Source: Actinomycetota bacterium (GTDB taxonomy: Bacteria; Actinomycetota; Acidimicrobiia; Acidimicrobiales; AC-14). From it: a stretch of 33,235 nt of DNA. Positions within the stretch are counted from its first letter, which is position 1; every line of letters starts with the position of its first letter. This document shows positions 8,457 through 15,516 of the stretch, one piece after another. The DNA lies in the NCBI GenBank assembly GCA_040754375.1, contig JBFMCT010000036.1:1-33235 (forward strand), written 5' to 3'. A model generated the notes under the pieces. The model was not told the DNA's origin and made no database searches. It saw only the letters and a list, made by a program, of their open reading frames with translations. The position numbers and the translations under genes were made by a program.

Positions 8457-8603
8457 CCAACGACCGCAAACCTGCGCGGGAAACGTGGGCGAAACGCCCA
8501 CGATTCCCGCGCGGGTTTCGCGGGGTGGGCCCAACGACTGCAAACCTGCGCGGTTTTCGTGGGCGAAATGCCCACGATTCCCGCGCGGGTTTCGGGGGGT
8601 GGG
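8457..8603. repeat. Two tandem copies of a long-hairpin repeat
   Basis: Two units of about 74 bases (8457-8530 and 8531-8603) lie head to tail between convergent genes. Each contains a long stem-loop. In unit 1 the arms 8468-8491 and 8495-8518 pair over 24 positions with two mismatches around an AAA loop. In unit 2 the arms 8542-8565 and 8569-8592 pair with a few more mismatches, again with an AAA loop. A half copy lies at 126-146. They resemble REP/BIME-type palindromic repeats and could also terminate transcription from both sides. Confidence 0.75.
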
Positions 8604-9398
8604 TCAGTGTTGGTGGCGGGGGCAGGACCAGGTGGTGCGGCCGCCGACGGTCCGGCGGACGAGGGCGGTTCCGTCGCGGGGGCACAGACCCCCCAGACGG
8701 CGCTGGTCCATGAGGTCGCCGGTGTGGGACCCGCCCCGTTCGAGCAGGTCGGCCATCGTGGCCCGCAGGTGGCGGTGGAGGCGGCGGTGTTCGGCCGGTG
8801 ACAGCGACCGGGCTGACCGGGCGGGGTCGAGCCCGGCTCGCCACAGGGCTTCGTCGGCCGCCAGGTTGCCCACGCCCGCGAGGCGGCGCTGGTCCATGAG
8901 ACGGGCCTTGAGCGGGGCGTCGCTCTGCAGGGCACGGACCAGGGCGGACGGCGTGACCGTGAGGGCGTCGGGGCCCAGGCGGGACTCGACGGGCGACTCG
9001 ACGGGCGACAGTTCGACCCCTCCCAGCCGGCGGGGGTCGCGCGAGCGCAGGTCGCCCCCGCCGGGGCGGGCGAAGCGCAGGGCGAACCGGTCCCACTTCT
9101 CCAGGTCCCGGTTGCTGGCGTACACGAGGTCGTCGACCGCCGCCTCGCCGTCGACCAGCAAGCGCCCGCTCATCCCGAACCGCAGGCCGAGCGTAGGCCC
9201 GTCGGTGTGGAGCAGCAGCACCTTGCCCACCCGGCGGGCGGCCGTGACGGTCCGCCCCGTCAGGGCGGCCGTCAAGGTGCCGGCTGTCAGGCCCTTCTTG
9301 AGGTACCAGGCGTCGGGCGCGACCACCTCGGCCACCCGGCGCCCCACCACCCGCTCCGCCAGGCGGCGGTAGGCCTCGACTTCCACCAGCTCCGGCAA
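8604..9398 (-). CDS. Fpg/Nei family DNA glycosylase with altered zinc finger
   Basis: A 264-residue formamidopyrimidine-DNA glycosylase-like protein, a bifunctional glycosylase/AP lyase of oxidised bases. The start is TTG at 9398: it places Pro at position 2 (the catalytic Schiff-base residue) and Glu at position 3, as in LPELVEVE, and a GAGGAG ribosome site precedes it. The hairpin Lys is near residue 58 (GKVLLLHTDG), and the H2TH region has LMDQRRLAGVGNLAADEAL. The C-terminal finger is unusual: instead of four cysteines the sequence reads CPRDG ... CPRHQH, so positions two and four are Asp and His. A 12-base tandem duplication (8983-9006) adds an extra SPVE. Divergent from the P450 gene. 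Confidence 0.88.
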   Translation of the reverse strand: MPELVEVEAYRRLAERVVGRRVAEVVAPDAWYLKKGLTAGTLTAALTGRTVTAARRVGKVLLLHTDGPTLGLRFGMSGRLLVDGEAAVDDLVYASNRDLEKWDRFALRFARPGGGDLRSRDPRRLGGVELSPVESPVESRLGPDALTVTPSALVRALQSDAPLKARLMDQRRLAGVGNLAADEALWRAGLDPARSARSLSPAEHRRLHRHLRATMADLLERGGSHTGDLMDQRRLGGLCPRDGTALVRRTVGGRTTWSCPRHQH

Positions 9399-9516
9399 CC
9401 CTTGCTCCTCTTCCCCTCGTCTGACCGCCAAGGTGTACCAGCGGGACGACCGGTGAGGGCACACGGGCGGCGCCGCCCCGAGCCGGACGGCGCCGAAGCT
9501 GGCAGACTTCTGGCCC

Positions 9517-10917
9517 ATGGGCCGCAAGGCCGTGAGGGCCGATGAGGGCACGAAGGCGCCACCTACGGTGCCCGGCTCGTTCCTGCTCGGTTCGACCAGA
9601 GCGCTCCAGCGCGACCAGCTGGGCACCTACGCCCGGGCCATGGCCGAACACGGCGAGATCGCCCGCTTCCGGGTGGGCCCGCCCCGGCTCGGGTTCAGCT
9701 TCGACGCCGTGTTCACCCCCGACACGGCCCACCAGGTGCTGGCCGCGGACGCCGGCAGCTACGTCAAAGACGCCCCGGTCATCGGAGAGTTCCGCCACTT
9801 CCTGGGCAACGGGCTGCTGGTCAGCGAGGGGGAGCGGTGGCGCCGGCACCGGCGGGTGGCTCAGCCCCTGTTCACCCGGCGGGCCGTCGAGGGCCACCTG
9901 CCCACGGTGGCCAAGGCGGCCGCCGACCTCGTGTCCTGGTGCGAGGACGACGCGGCTGCCGGCCGCCCGGTCGACGTGCACGAACTGTCGATGCGCTACG
10001 CCCTGCACGCCCTGGGCCGTACCGTCTTCGGGGACGACATCGTCGAGGCCGCACCCGTCCTGCGGGCCGCCCTCCCCCCGCTGGGCGAGCATCTCAAGCG
10101 CCGCTCGCTGGCCCCTTTCCGCAGCCCCCATTGGTGGCCCTCGCCGGCCAACCGCCGGGCCGAGCACGCTCGCAGGGTCGTGTGGGCGCTGGCCGACCGC
10201 CTCATCGCCGACCGCCGGGCGAGGGCCGAGCAGGGGGACCAGGGCCACGACCTGCTGAGCCGCCTCCTCGAAGCTCGTGACCCCGAGACGGGCGACGCCC
10301 TCGCCGACGACGACGTGCGCGACGAGGCCATCATCTTCCTCATCGCCGGCCACGAGACGACCGGCAGCGCCCTGGCGTTCACCCTCGACCTCCTGGGCCG
10401 CCACCCGGCCGCCCAGAACAGAGTGCGGGCCGAGGCCCGAGATGCCGATCTCGGACGGGGCCCATCCGCCCTCCCCTTTACGGCCCAGGTGGTCGACGAG
10501 GCCATGCGCCTCTACCCGCCGGCCCACACCGTCGTGCGCCGGGCCCGCGCCGAGACCGAGCTGGCCGGTTGCCCGGTCGACAACGGCCGGATCGTGGCCG
10601 TGAACATCTGGGGCATCCACCATCGTGAGGACCTGTGGGACCGGCCGTTCGAGTTCTCGCCCGAGCGCTTCGGGGCCAGCCGGACCGGGCCCGAGGCCAC
10701 CCGCCGGTCGGCCCGCTACACCCACCTCCCCTTCGGGGGAGGGCCGCGTGCCTGCATCGGAGAGCACCTGGCTGTGGCCGAGCTGGTCGTCGCCACGGCC
10801 GCCCTGGTTCGCCGTTTCCGCCTCACGTCCCTGCTGGCCGAGACCCCGGTCGAGGTCGACCTCGCCCTGCGCCCCGGAGGTCCCCTGCCCTGCCGGCTCG
10901 AGCCGGTCCAGCCCTAA
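9517..10917 (+). CDS. Cytochrome P450
   Basis: A 466-residue haem-thiolate monooxygenase. The I-helix oxygen-binding motif AGHETTGS is at about residue 276, the K-helix ExxR (EAMRLYPP) at about 326, and the haem loop FGGGPRACIGEHLA at about 405-418 with its Cys ligand near 411. There is no N-terminal membrane anchor, as in bacterial class I enzymes, which need separate ferredoxin and reductase partners; none is next to it. The ATG at 9517 gives normal length and is preceded by a possible -10 (CAGACT, 9503-9508). The motif style is like actinobacterial CYP families acting on fatty acids or terpenoids, but the substrate cannot be read. Confidence 0.95.
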   Translation: MGRKAVRADEGTKAPPTVPGSFLLGSTRALQRDQLGTYARAMAEHGEIARFRVGPPRLGFSFDAVFTPDTAHQVLAADAGSYVKDAPVIGEFRHFLGNGLLVSEGERWRRHRRVAQPLFTRRAVEGHLPTVAKAAADLVSWCEDDAAAGRPVDVHELSMRYALHALGRTVFGDDIVEAAPVLRAALPPLGEHLKRRSLAPFRSPHWWPSPANRRAEHARRVVWALADRLIADRRARAEQGDQGHDLLSRLLEARDPETGDALADDDVRDEAIIFLIAGHETTGSALAFTLDLLGRHPAAQNRVRAEARDADLGRGPSALPFTAQVVDEAMRLYPPAHTVVRRARAETELAGCPVDNGRIVAVNIWGIHHREDLWDRPFEFSPERFGASRTGPEATRRSARYTHLPFGGGPRACIGEHLAVAELVVATAALVRRFRLTSLLAETPVEVDLALRPGGPLPCRLEPVQP

Positions 10918-10919
10918 GA

Positions 10920-11043
10920 GGCTGGTGTCTTTCGTGATCGGCGCTTCGCGCCGACGGCCGACCTGCCCCTGACCAGCACCTTGCCATTCAGCCGAGCCGC
11001 AGACGGGGCGGTCGGCCGCCTGAGGAAGGTTTAGGCACCAGCC
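10920..11043. repeat. Nested inverted repeat, possible structured terminator
   Basis: The whole gap between two convergent genes folds as nested arms. Outer arms GGCTGGTG (10920-10927) and CACCAGCC (11036-11043) pair; inner arms CGGCCGACC (10955-10963) and GGTCGGCCG (11010-11018) pair; a third small hairpin GGCGC-TTC-GCGCC sits at 10940-10952. It may be a terminator for both genes, a decayed small palindromic element, or a structured RNA. Confidence 0.5.
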
Positions 11044-11045
11044 AC

Positions 11046-11573
11046 CTAGTGAGCCCCGAGGGCGGCGGCCGCGGCCAGTAGTTGGTCGATCTCGGGACGG
11101 TCGTCGGGGCTCGACGGGCGCATGAGGACCTTCACCTCGCCGGCCACCACCAGGGCGTCCCCGCCGAGCTGGCGGACGTCCTCGACGGGGCGGGCCACAT
11201 CCTCGCCGCGGGCGCGGGCCGCGTCGTAGATGGCCCGGGTACCAGGGGAGAACACCTGGCGGGCGCCGGCCGAGCCGAGGTCGAGGCGGTCGTAGACGAG
11301 GCGGTTCTCGTCCGAGCAGAAGGCGAAGGCCCAGCCGAGATGGCCGGCCAGGGCGGCCAGGGCGTCGGGCGGGCTGAAGCCCACGGCCACCGGCACGAAG
11401 CCGGCGGCCGCAAAGTCACCCGACCGCTCCTGCACCCGCACGAGGTGCTCCTGGCAGGGCAGTCAGTGACGGTGGCGGATGACGGTGAGGAGGGCCCGGG
11501 GCGGCTCCGAACCGAGGTCCAGGTCGCGGCCGCCGACCACGTCGGGCAGGACGATGCCGGCCAGGGTCACCAT
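11046..11573 (-). CDS. Candidate selenoprotein: thioredoxin-fold, peroxiredoxin-like (UxxC)
   Basis: From ATG 11573 the frame is continuous to the stop at 11046 (175 residues) except for one TGA at 11463-11465, codon 37. The context is IRHRH-(TGA)-LPCQEHL. Thioredoxin-fold AhpC/TSA-like (Prx-like2) proteins have CxxC with this same flanking, so the TGA replaces the first redox Cys, giving U37-L-P-C40. The parts before it (MVTLAGIVLPDVV..., a beta-rich N-terminus) and after it (VPVAVGFSPPDALAALAGHLGW, FAFCSDENRLVYDRLDLG) both look like one intact family member. The likely role is thiol/selenol redox chemistry such as peroxide reduction. A stem-loop follows the TGA. Standard calling would start at about 11441 and lose the active site. 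Alternatives: a recent nonsense mutation or a sequence error. Divergent from the acyl-CoA ligase. Confidence 0.8.
11432..11448 (-). promoter_or_regulatory. Candidate bacterial SECIS stem-loop
   Basis: Read leftward, 14 bases after the TGA at 11463-11465, GCACC (11448-11444) pairs with GGUGC (11436-11432) around UCGUGCG. A further U.G pair would leave the loop CGUGC, with G at its second position, starting about 20 bases after the UGA. Known bacterial SECIS elements have a small hairpin whose loop lies about 16-37 bases after the UGA with a G among its first loop bases. The fit is reasonable but the stem is short and unproven. Confidence 0.45.
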
Positions 11574-11604
11574 CGGGGTTTGGGGACGGCCACGGCGCGG
11601 ACGG

Positions 11605-11610
11605 TAGCGT
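11605..11610 (+). promoter_or_regulatory. -10 box TAGCGT, leaderless type
   Basis: TAGCGT is followed by 9 bases and the ATG of the acyl-CoA ligase at 11620. Confidence 0.4.
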
Positions 11611-11619
11611 CCCCCGCCC

Positions 11620-13284
11620 ATGGCCGAGCGCGCCCCCCTGCCCCCGCCGCCCTATCCCACGTTGCGCGCCCTTATCGAGGCCCGGGCCGCGGAGCTCGGC
11701 CCCCGGCCCTTCGCCACCCTGCCCGACGCCACCCTGACCTACGCCGAGATCGACGAACTGGCCAACCGGGTGGCGGCTGTCCTGCTGTCCATGGGCTACG
11801 GCGCGGGGGACGTCGTGATGGTCCGCTCGGGCAACGGCTGGGCGCCGGTGGCGGTGTGGTTCGCGTGCGCCAAGCTGGGGGCCGTCTACCTCCCCCTCAA
11901 CGCACTTCTCACGGGGGAGCCCCTGCGCCAGGTGATGGCCGACAGCCGTGGCCGGGTGGTCGTCGTCGCCCACCAACTGGCCGACGACGTGGAGGCCGTG
12001 CGCGGTGGGCTGCCCGACCTGTGTGACGTCCTGGTCGTGGGCGGCCGCCGCGGCTGCGTACCGGGCCCGCCCCGGCTCGACGAGCTGGTCGAACGGGCGC
12101 CCTCGGGCCCGCCGCCCCCGCTGGCGGACTGCCCGGGGGCGCCAGCCAAGCTCATGTACACCTCGGGCACCACGGGGGTGCCCAAGGGCGTGCTGTGGAG
12201 CCGCCATTGCGAGGCCGTGTGGGCCTGGGCCTACGGCGAGGAGCTGCTGCCCATCGAGGCCGGCGAGGGCCTCTACTGCTGCCTGCCCCTGTTCCACGTC
12301 ACCAGCCAGGCCACGGTGCTGGCCGCCCTTTCCCGCCGGGGCCGGGTCACCATCGACGCCGGGTTCGACGTCGTCAGGTTCTGGCGCCGGGTACGGGAAG
12401 CCGACGCCGCCATGTTCACCTTCGTGGGGACGGTCCTGTCGGCGCTGGCCCGTCGCCCGCCCTCGCCGGGCGACGCCGACAACCCGGTGCGCAGGGCCCT
12501 GGGCGCGGCCACCCCTGTGGACCGCTGGCGGGAGATCGAGGAGCGCTTCGACCTGCACGTGGCCGAGACCTGGGGCCAGACCGAGACGGCGTCGTGCTGG
12601 TCGTGGCCGGCCCGGGGCCTGCCCCAGAAGACCGGGACCGTCGGTGTCCCCAGTGACCGCTGGGACGCGTCCGTCCGGGGCCCCGGCGGCCAGGAGCTCG
12701 GGCCCGGGGAACCGGGCGAGCTGTGGGTGAGGCCCCGGGCCGCCCACGTCATGTTCGAGGGCTACCTGGGCCCGGACGGGCCCGGCCGACCGACACGCGA
12801 GTGCTTCGACGACGACGGTTGGTACCAGACGGGCGACGTGATGGCGTTCGACGGCGACGGCCAGCTGTGTTTCGCCGGGCGCTGGCGCGACGCCATCCGG
12901 CGGGCCGGGGAGATGATCGCGCCGTCCTTCATCGAGGAGGCCGCTCTGCGCCACCCAGCGGTGGTCGAGGCCGCGGCCGTGGGCGTGCCCGCCCTCGACG
13001 GGGTCGAAGAGGAGGTGTTGCTGTGCGTCGTGGCCGACCCTGGCGCCCCCGGCGGGGTCGACCTCGACGACCTGGCCGCCCACCTGGGCCGGCTGCTGCC
13101 CCGCCACCTGGTGCCCCGTTGGCTGCGGGCCCACGACGAGCTGCCCAAGACGCCCACGACCAGGGTCCGCAAGTTCGAGCTGCGCGCCCTGGGCACCGCC
13201 GGTGCCTGGGACGCCCGCCGCCGCCGCTGGGCCGGCGGGCCGGGACCATCCGGTCCGCAAGGGCCTCCGGTGGCCGGGGGCTAG
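11620..13284 (+). CDS. ATP-dependent acyl-CoA ligase (AMP-forming, CaiC-like)
   Basis: A 554-residue member of the ANL adenylating superfamily, which activates a carboxylic acid with ATP to an acyl-AMP and passes it to CoA or a carrier thiol. The phosphate-binding motif YTSGTTGVPKG is near residue 180, the ETWGQTE aromatic-acid motif near 315, YQTGDVMAFDGDG near 405, and the hinge GRWRDAIRRAGEMI near 422. The A10 segment reads LPKTPTTRVRKFELR: the usual Gly-Lys is Thr-Arg, with a Lys two residues further. The layout resembles carnitine/crotonobetaine-CoA ligases. An acyl carrier protein gene starts 12 bases after the stop, so the acyl group may be loaded onto that carrier. Confidence 0.9.
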   Translation: MAERAPLPPPPYPTLRALIEARAAELGPRPFATLPDATLTYAEIDELANRVAAVLLSMGYGAGDVVMVRSGNGWAPVAVWFACAKLGAVYLPLNALLTGEPLRQVMADSRGRVVVVAHQLADDVEAVRGGLPDLCDVLVVGGRRGCVPGPPRLDELVERAPSGPPPPLADCPGAPAKLMYTSGTTGVPKGVLWSRHCEAVWAWAYGEELLPIEAGEGLYCCLPLFHVTSQATVLAALSRRGRVTIDAGFDVVRFWRRVREADAAMFTFVGTVLSALARRPPSPGDADNPVRRALGAATPVDRWREIEERFDLHVAETWGQTETASCWSWPARGLPQKTGTVGVPSDRWDASVRGPGGQELGPGEPGELWVRPRAAHVMFEGYLGPDGPGRPTRECFDDDGWYQTGDVMAFDGDGQLCFAGRWRDAIRRAGEMIAPSFIEEAALRHPAVVEAAAVGVPALDGVEEEVLLCVVADPGAPGGVDLDDLAAHLGRLLPRHLVPRWLRAHDELPKTPTTRVRKFELRALGTAGAWDARRRRWAGGPGPSGPQGPPVAGG

Positions 13285-13287
13285 CGT
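13282..13287 (+). promoter_or_regulatory. -10 box TAGCGT overlapping the ligase stop codon
   Basis: TAGCGT shares its TAG with the stop of the ligase and is followed by 8 bases and the GTG of the carrier protein gene at 13296. It may give an internal promoter within the cluster. Confidence 0.35.
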
Positions 13288-13295
13288 GCCCGCCC

Positions 13296-13544
13296 GTGGA
13301 CGACCAGGTGTGGCAACGACTGGCGGCCGTGGCCGCCGAGGCTCTCGGCCTCGACCCGGCGGAGATCTCCCCTAGTTCGACGTGGGACGAACTGGGGGCC
13401 GACTCGCTCGAGCGGGTCGAGCTGTCGCTGATGATCGAGGACGCCTTCGACGTGCGTCTCCCAGAGGACGCCGAGCCCGAGGAGATGGCTACCCCCGGCC
13501 TGGTCGCGGGCCTCGTGGAGAAGGCACTGGCCGACCGCGACTGA
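13296..13544 (+). CDS. Acyl carrier protein
   Basis: An 82-residue acidic protein with the four-helix carrier fold. The phosphopantetheine site is GADSLERVEL (Ser about residue 35), followed by the usual acidic helix (LMIEDAFDVRLPEDAE). The holo form carries acyl groups as thioesters. It is too short for the early part of a polyketide module and stands alone, so it is a free carrier. The GTG start at 13296 gives standard length. It lies between the acyl-CoA ligase and an ABC importer, not in a fatty-acid synthase operon, which suggests a dedicated carrier for the acid activated by the ligase; that pairing is inference. Confidence 0.92.
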   Translation: MDDQVWQRLAAVAAEALGLDPAEISPSSTWDELGADSLERVELSLMIEDAFDVRLPEDAEPEEMATPGLVAGLVEKALADRD

Positions 13545-13558
13545 ACCACCCGCCGGGC

Positions 13559-13587
13559 TACGCTCATCAACCAATCTTGATGGGAGG
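13559..13587 (+). promoter_or_regulatory. Possible -10, hairpin and ribosome site before the CTG start
   Basis: TACGCT (13559-13564) could be a -10 box. CATCAA (13565-13570) pairs with TTGATG (13577-13582) around a 6-base loop and touches the ribosome site GGGAGG (13582-13587), which lies 5 bases before the CTG start at 13593. The hairpin could modulate access to the ribosome site. Confidence 0.4.
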
Positions 13588-13592
13588 TAGCC

Positions 13593-14630
13593 CTGAACCT
13601 GGACGACATCTCGCGCCGTCGCTTCTTCGGCCTCGCCGCCGGAGGCGCGGCTGCCCTGGCCCTGGCGGCCTGTGGCGACGACGGTGAGCAGGCGACCACC
13701 ACTCCGACGACCGCCTCGGGCACGGGCGCGGGCACGGCGCTCCGTGACTTCGGCGGCCTGACGATCACCACCGCCGTCTACGCCCGCAACCATGCCTCCT
13801 CGCCCCTGTTCTGGGACCGGTTCGCCCCCCCGGGCCTGAGCGTGAGGCCGGTCATCTTCACCGGCGCAGGGGACATCAGCCGGGCGCTGGCCAACGGCGA
13901 TCTCGACTTCGGGTTGATGGGTTACTACAACACGCTGATCGAGGCATCCACCACCGGCCTCCGGTCGCGCATCATCGGCATGTGCTCGCGCCAGGGGAAC
14001 GGTCTCATCGCGCGGGCCGACCGCGGCATACGAACGGCGGCCGACCTGCGGGGCAAGAGGGTGGGTATTCCGTCCCCCGGGATCCAGACCCTGACCATCA
14101 CCGCCGCCTTGGCCAAGGTCGGGCTCCAGCTCGATCGCGACGTCACGGCCGTGCCCCTCGGCTACGCCGAGCACCACGGCGCCCTCGAACGGGGCGACAT
14201 CGACGCCTACGTGGGCACCGAGCCCCCGTGCACCCAGAGCGTGGTCGCCGGTTTCGGGGTGCGCATCGCCGACATCTACGACACCCCTGCGGGCGACTTC
14301 AACACCGCCATATGGGCCGCCCCCAAGCACCTGGGCGACGCCGACCTGCTCACGGCCGTGGCCCGGATGCAGCGTGACGCGGCCGAACTGCTCACTCCCG
14401 GGGGCGTCAACGACCGGGAGGAGTGGCGCAAGCTGCTCGTCGACCAGTTCGAGTACTCCGAGGCGATCTACACCGCGGCGCTCGACAACGTCGGGGCCGA
14501 ATGGCGCTTCGACGACCGCCGCAGGGCCCAGTTCGAGGGGGCGGCCGAGCTCATGCTGGCCCAGGGCGCCATCACGTCCAAGCCCAGGATCGACGACCTC
14601 CTGCTGCTCGACTACCAGCCGGCGAGCTAA
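13593..14630 (+). CDS. ABC transporter substrate-binding lipoprotein (NMT1/THI5-like)
   Basis: A 345-residue solute-binding protein. It must start at a CTG: an in-frame TGA lies at 13578-13580, no ATG, GTG or TTG occurs between it and the signal peptide, and GGGAGG stands 5 bases before CTG 13593. The signal has a twin-arginine motif (SRRRFFG, residues 7-13), a hydrophobic stretch and a lipobox LAAC with Cys at residue 27, so it is probably a Tat-exported lipoprotein. The mature part resembles NitT/TauT-type binding proteins for sulfonates, nitrate or pyrimidine precursors (DFGLMGYYNTLIEA, ADLRGKRVGIPSPG, YAEHHGALERGDIDAY). The permease starts 4 bases after its stop. The ligand is unknown. 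Confidence 0.88.
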   Translation: MNLDDISRRRFFGLAAGGAAALALAACGDDGEQATTTPTTASGTGAGTALRDFGGLTITTAVYARNHASSPLFWDRFAPPGLSVRPVIFTGAGDISRALANGDLDFGLMGYYNTLIEASTTGLRSRIIGMCSRQGNGLIARADRGIRTAADLRGKRVGIPSPGIQTLTITAALAKVGLQLDRDVTAVPLGYAEHHGALERGDIDAYVGTEPPCTQSVVAGFGVRIADIYDTPAGDFNTAIWAAPKHLGDADLLTAVARMQRDAAELLTPGGVNDREEWRKLLVDQFEYSEAIYTAALDNVGAEWRFDDRRRAQFEGAAELMLAQGAITSKPRIDDLLLLDYQPAS

Positions 14631-14634
14631 GCCG

Positions 14635-15516
14635 GTGGCGGTACGCGAGGCCCGGGCCGGAGGGGAGCTGGACCTCGCCGACGAACTGCTGCCCAGCCAC
14701 GCCCCCGAGACCCGCAACCGCCTGAGCGGTTGGCGGCGGGCGGCCGCCGGTGCGGCTGTGCCCGCCGTGCTGGTGCTGGCGTGGTGGCTGGCGGCTGTCA
14801 CCGGCCACCTCTCGCCCCGCCTGCTCCCACCGCCCGGAGAGGTGGTCAACAGTGCCCGCGAGTTCCTGTTCGGCCCTCGGCGGGCCACGATCCCGGGGGT
14901 GGTCCCGTTCCGGGGCGGGGCGTCCCTCCACCTGCCGGCCAGCCTCGGCCGGTGGGTGGTGGCCTACTCGCTGGCCATCGCGGTGGGGGTCCCCCTGGGC
15001 CTTTGCCTGGGCCTGTCGCGGTGGGTGGCGGCTGCCCTCGACCCCCTGTTCCAGGCCTTCCGCTCGGTGCCCATAACCGCCTGGCTGCCCATCTCGCTCG
15101 TCTGGTTCGGCCTGGGGGAAGGGGCGGCCCGCTACCTGGTCTTCGTGGGCGCGGTGTCGCCCATCGTCATCGCCACGGCCGACTCGGTGGCCCGCGTGCC
15201 CCGTTCCCTGGTCGACACGGCCCGCATGCTCGGCACCCCCCGGGTGGCCTTGGCCCGGCGGGTGTACATCCCCTCGGCCTTGCCGGGGATCATCACCGGC
15301 CTGCGCCTGGGGCTGACCCTGGGGTGGATGAGCGTGATCGTGGGCGAGCTCACGGGTACCAGCAGGGGCCTGGGCGCCATGATGTTCGCGGCCCGGGAGG
15401 TGGGCCGCCTCGACCAGATCCTGGTGGGCATGGCCGCCTTCGCCGTCATCGGCCTGGCCGGCGACCTGCTGCTGCGGACCGTCACCCGTCCCCTCGTGCG
15501 GTGGGCCGACGGTTGA
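14635..15516 (+). CDS. ABC transporter permease (NitT/TauT type)
   Basis: A 293-residue binding-protein-dependent permease with about six membrane helices after a cytoplasmic tail of some 35 residues. The cytoplasmic coupling loop, which contacts the ATPase, is VDTARMLGTPRVALARRVYIPSALPGI in the last third; it holds the EAA-like pattern of this family. The GTG at 14635 begins 4 bases after the binding-protein stop. It forms the channel of an importer with the ATPase encoded next, probably as a homodimer. Many relatives import sulfonates, nitrate or aromatic acids. Confidence 0.92.
   Translation: MAVREARAGGELDLADELLPSHAPETRNRLSGWRRAAAGAAVPAVLVLAWWLAAVTGHLSPRLLPPPGEVVNSAREFLFGPRRATIPGVVPFRGGASLHLPASLGRWVVAYSLAIAVGVPLGLCLGLSRWVAAALDPLFQAFRSVPITAWLPISLVWFGLGEGAARYLVFVGAVSPIVIATADSVARVPRSLVDTARMLGTPRVALARRVYIPSALPGIITGLRLGLTLGWMSVIVGELTGTSRGLGAMMFAAREVGRLDQILVGMAAFAVIGLAGDLLLRTVTRPLVRWADG

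Noticed and set aside
8457-8603. CRISPR array
   Set aside because: Only two units in direct tandem, each a long palindrome, without spacers and with no cas genes nearby.
5725-10767. A 1,680-codon open frame on the minus strand
   Set aside because: It runs antisense or out of frame through the aldehyde dehydrogenase, BNR, glycosylase and P450 genes, whose families are clear. Composition is Arg/Gly/Pro-rich, typical of high-GC shadow frames.
11416-13260. A 614-codon minus-strand frame opposite the acyl-CoA ligase
   Set aside because: It is a shadow of a well-supported ligase, and it does not supply the sequence around the redox TGA.
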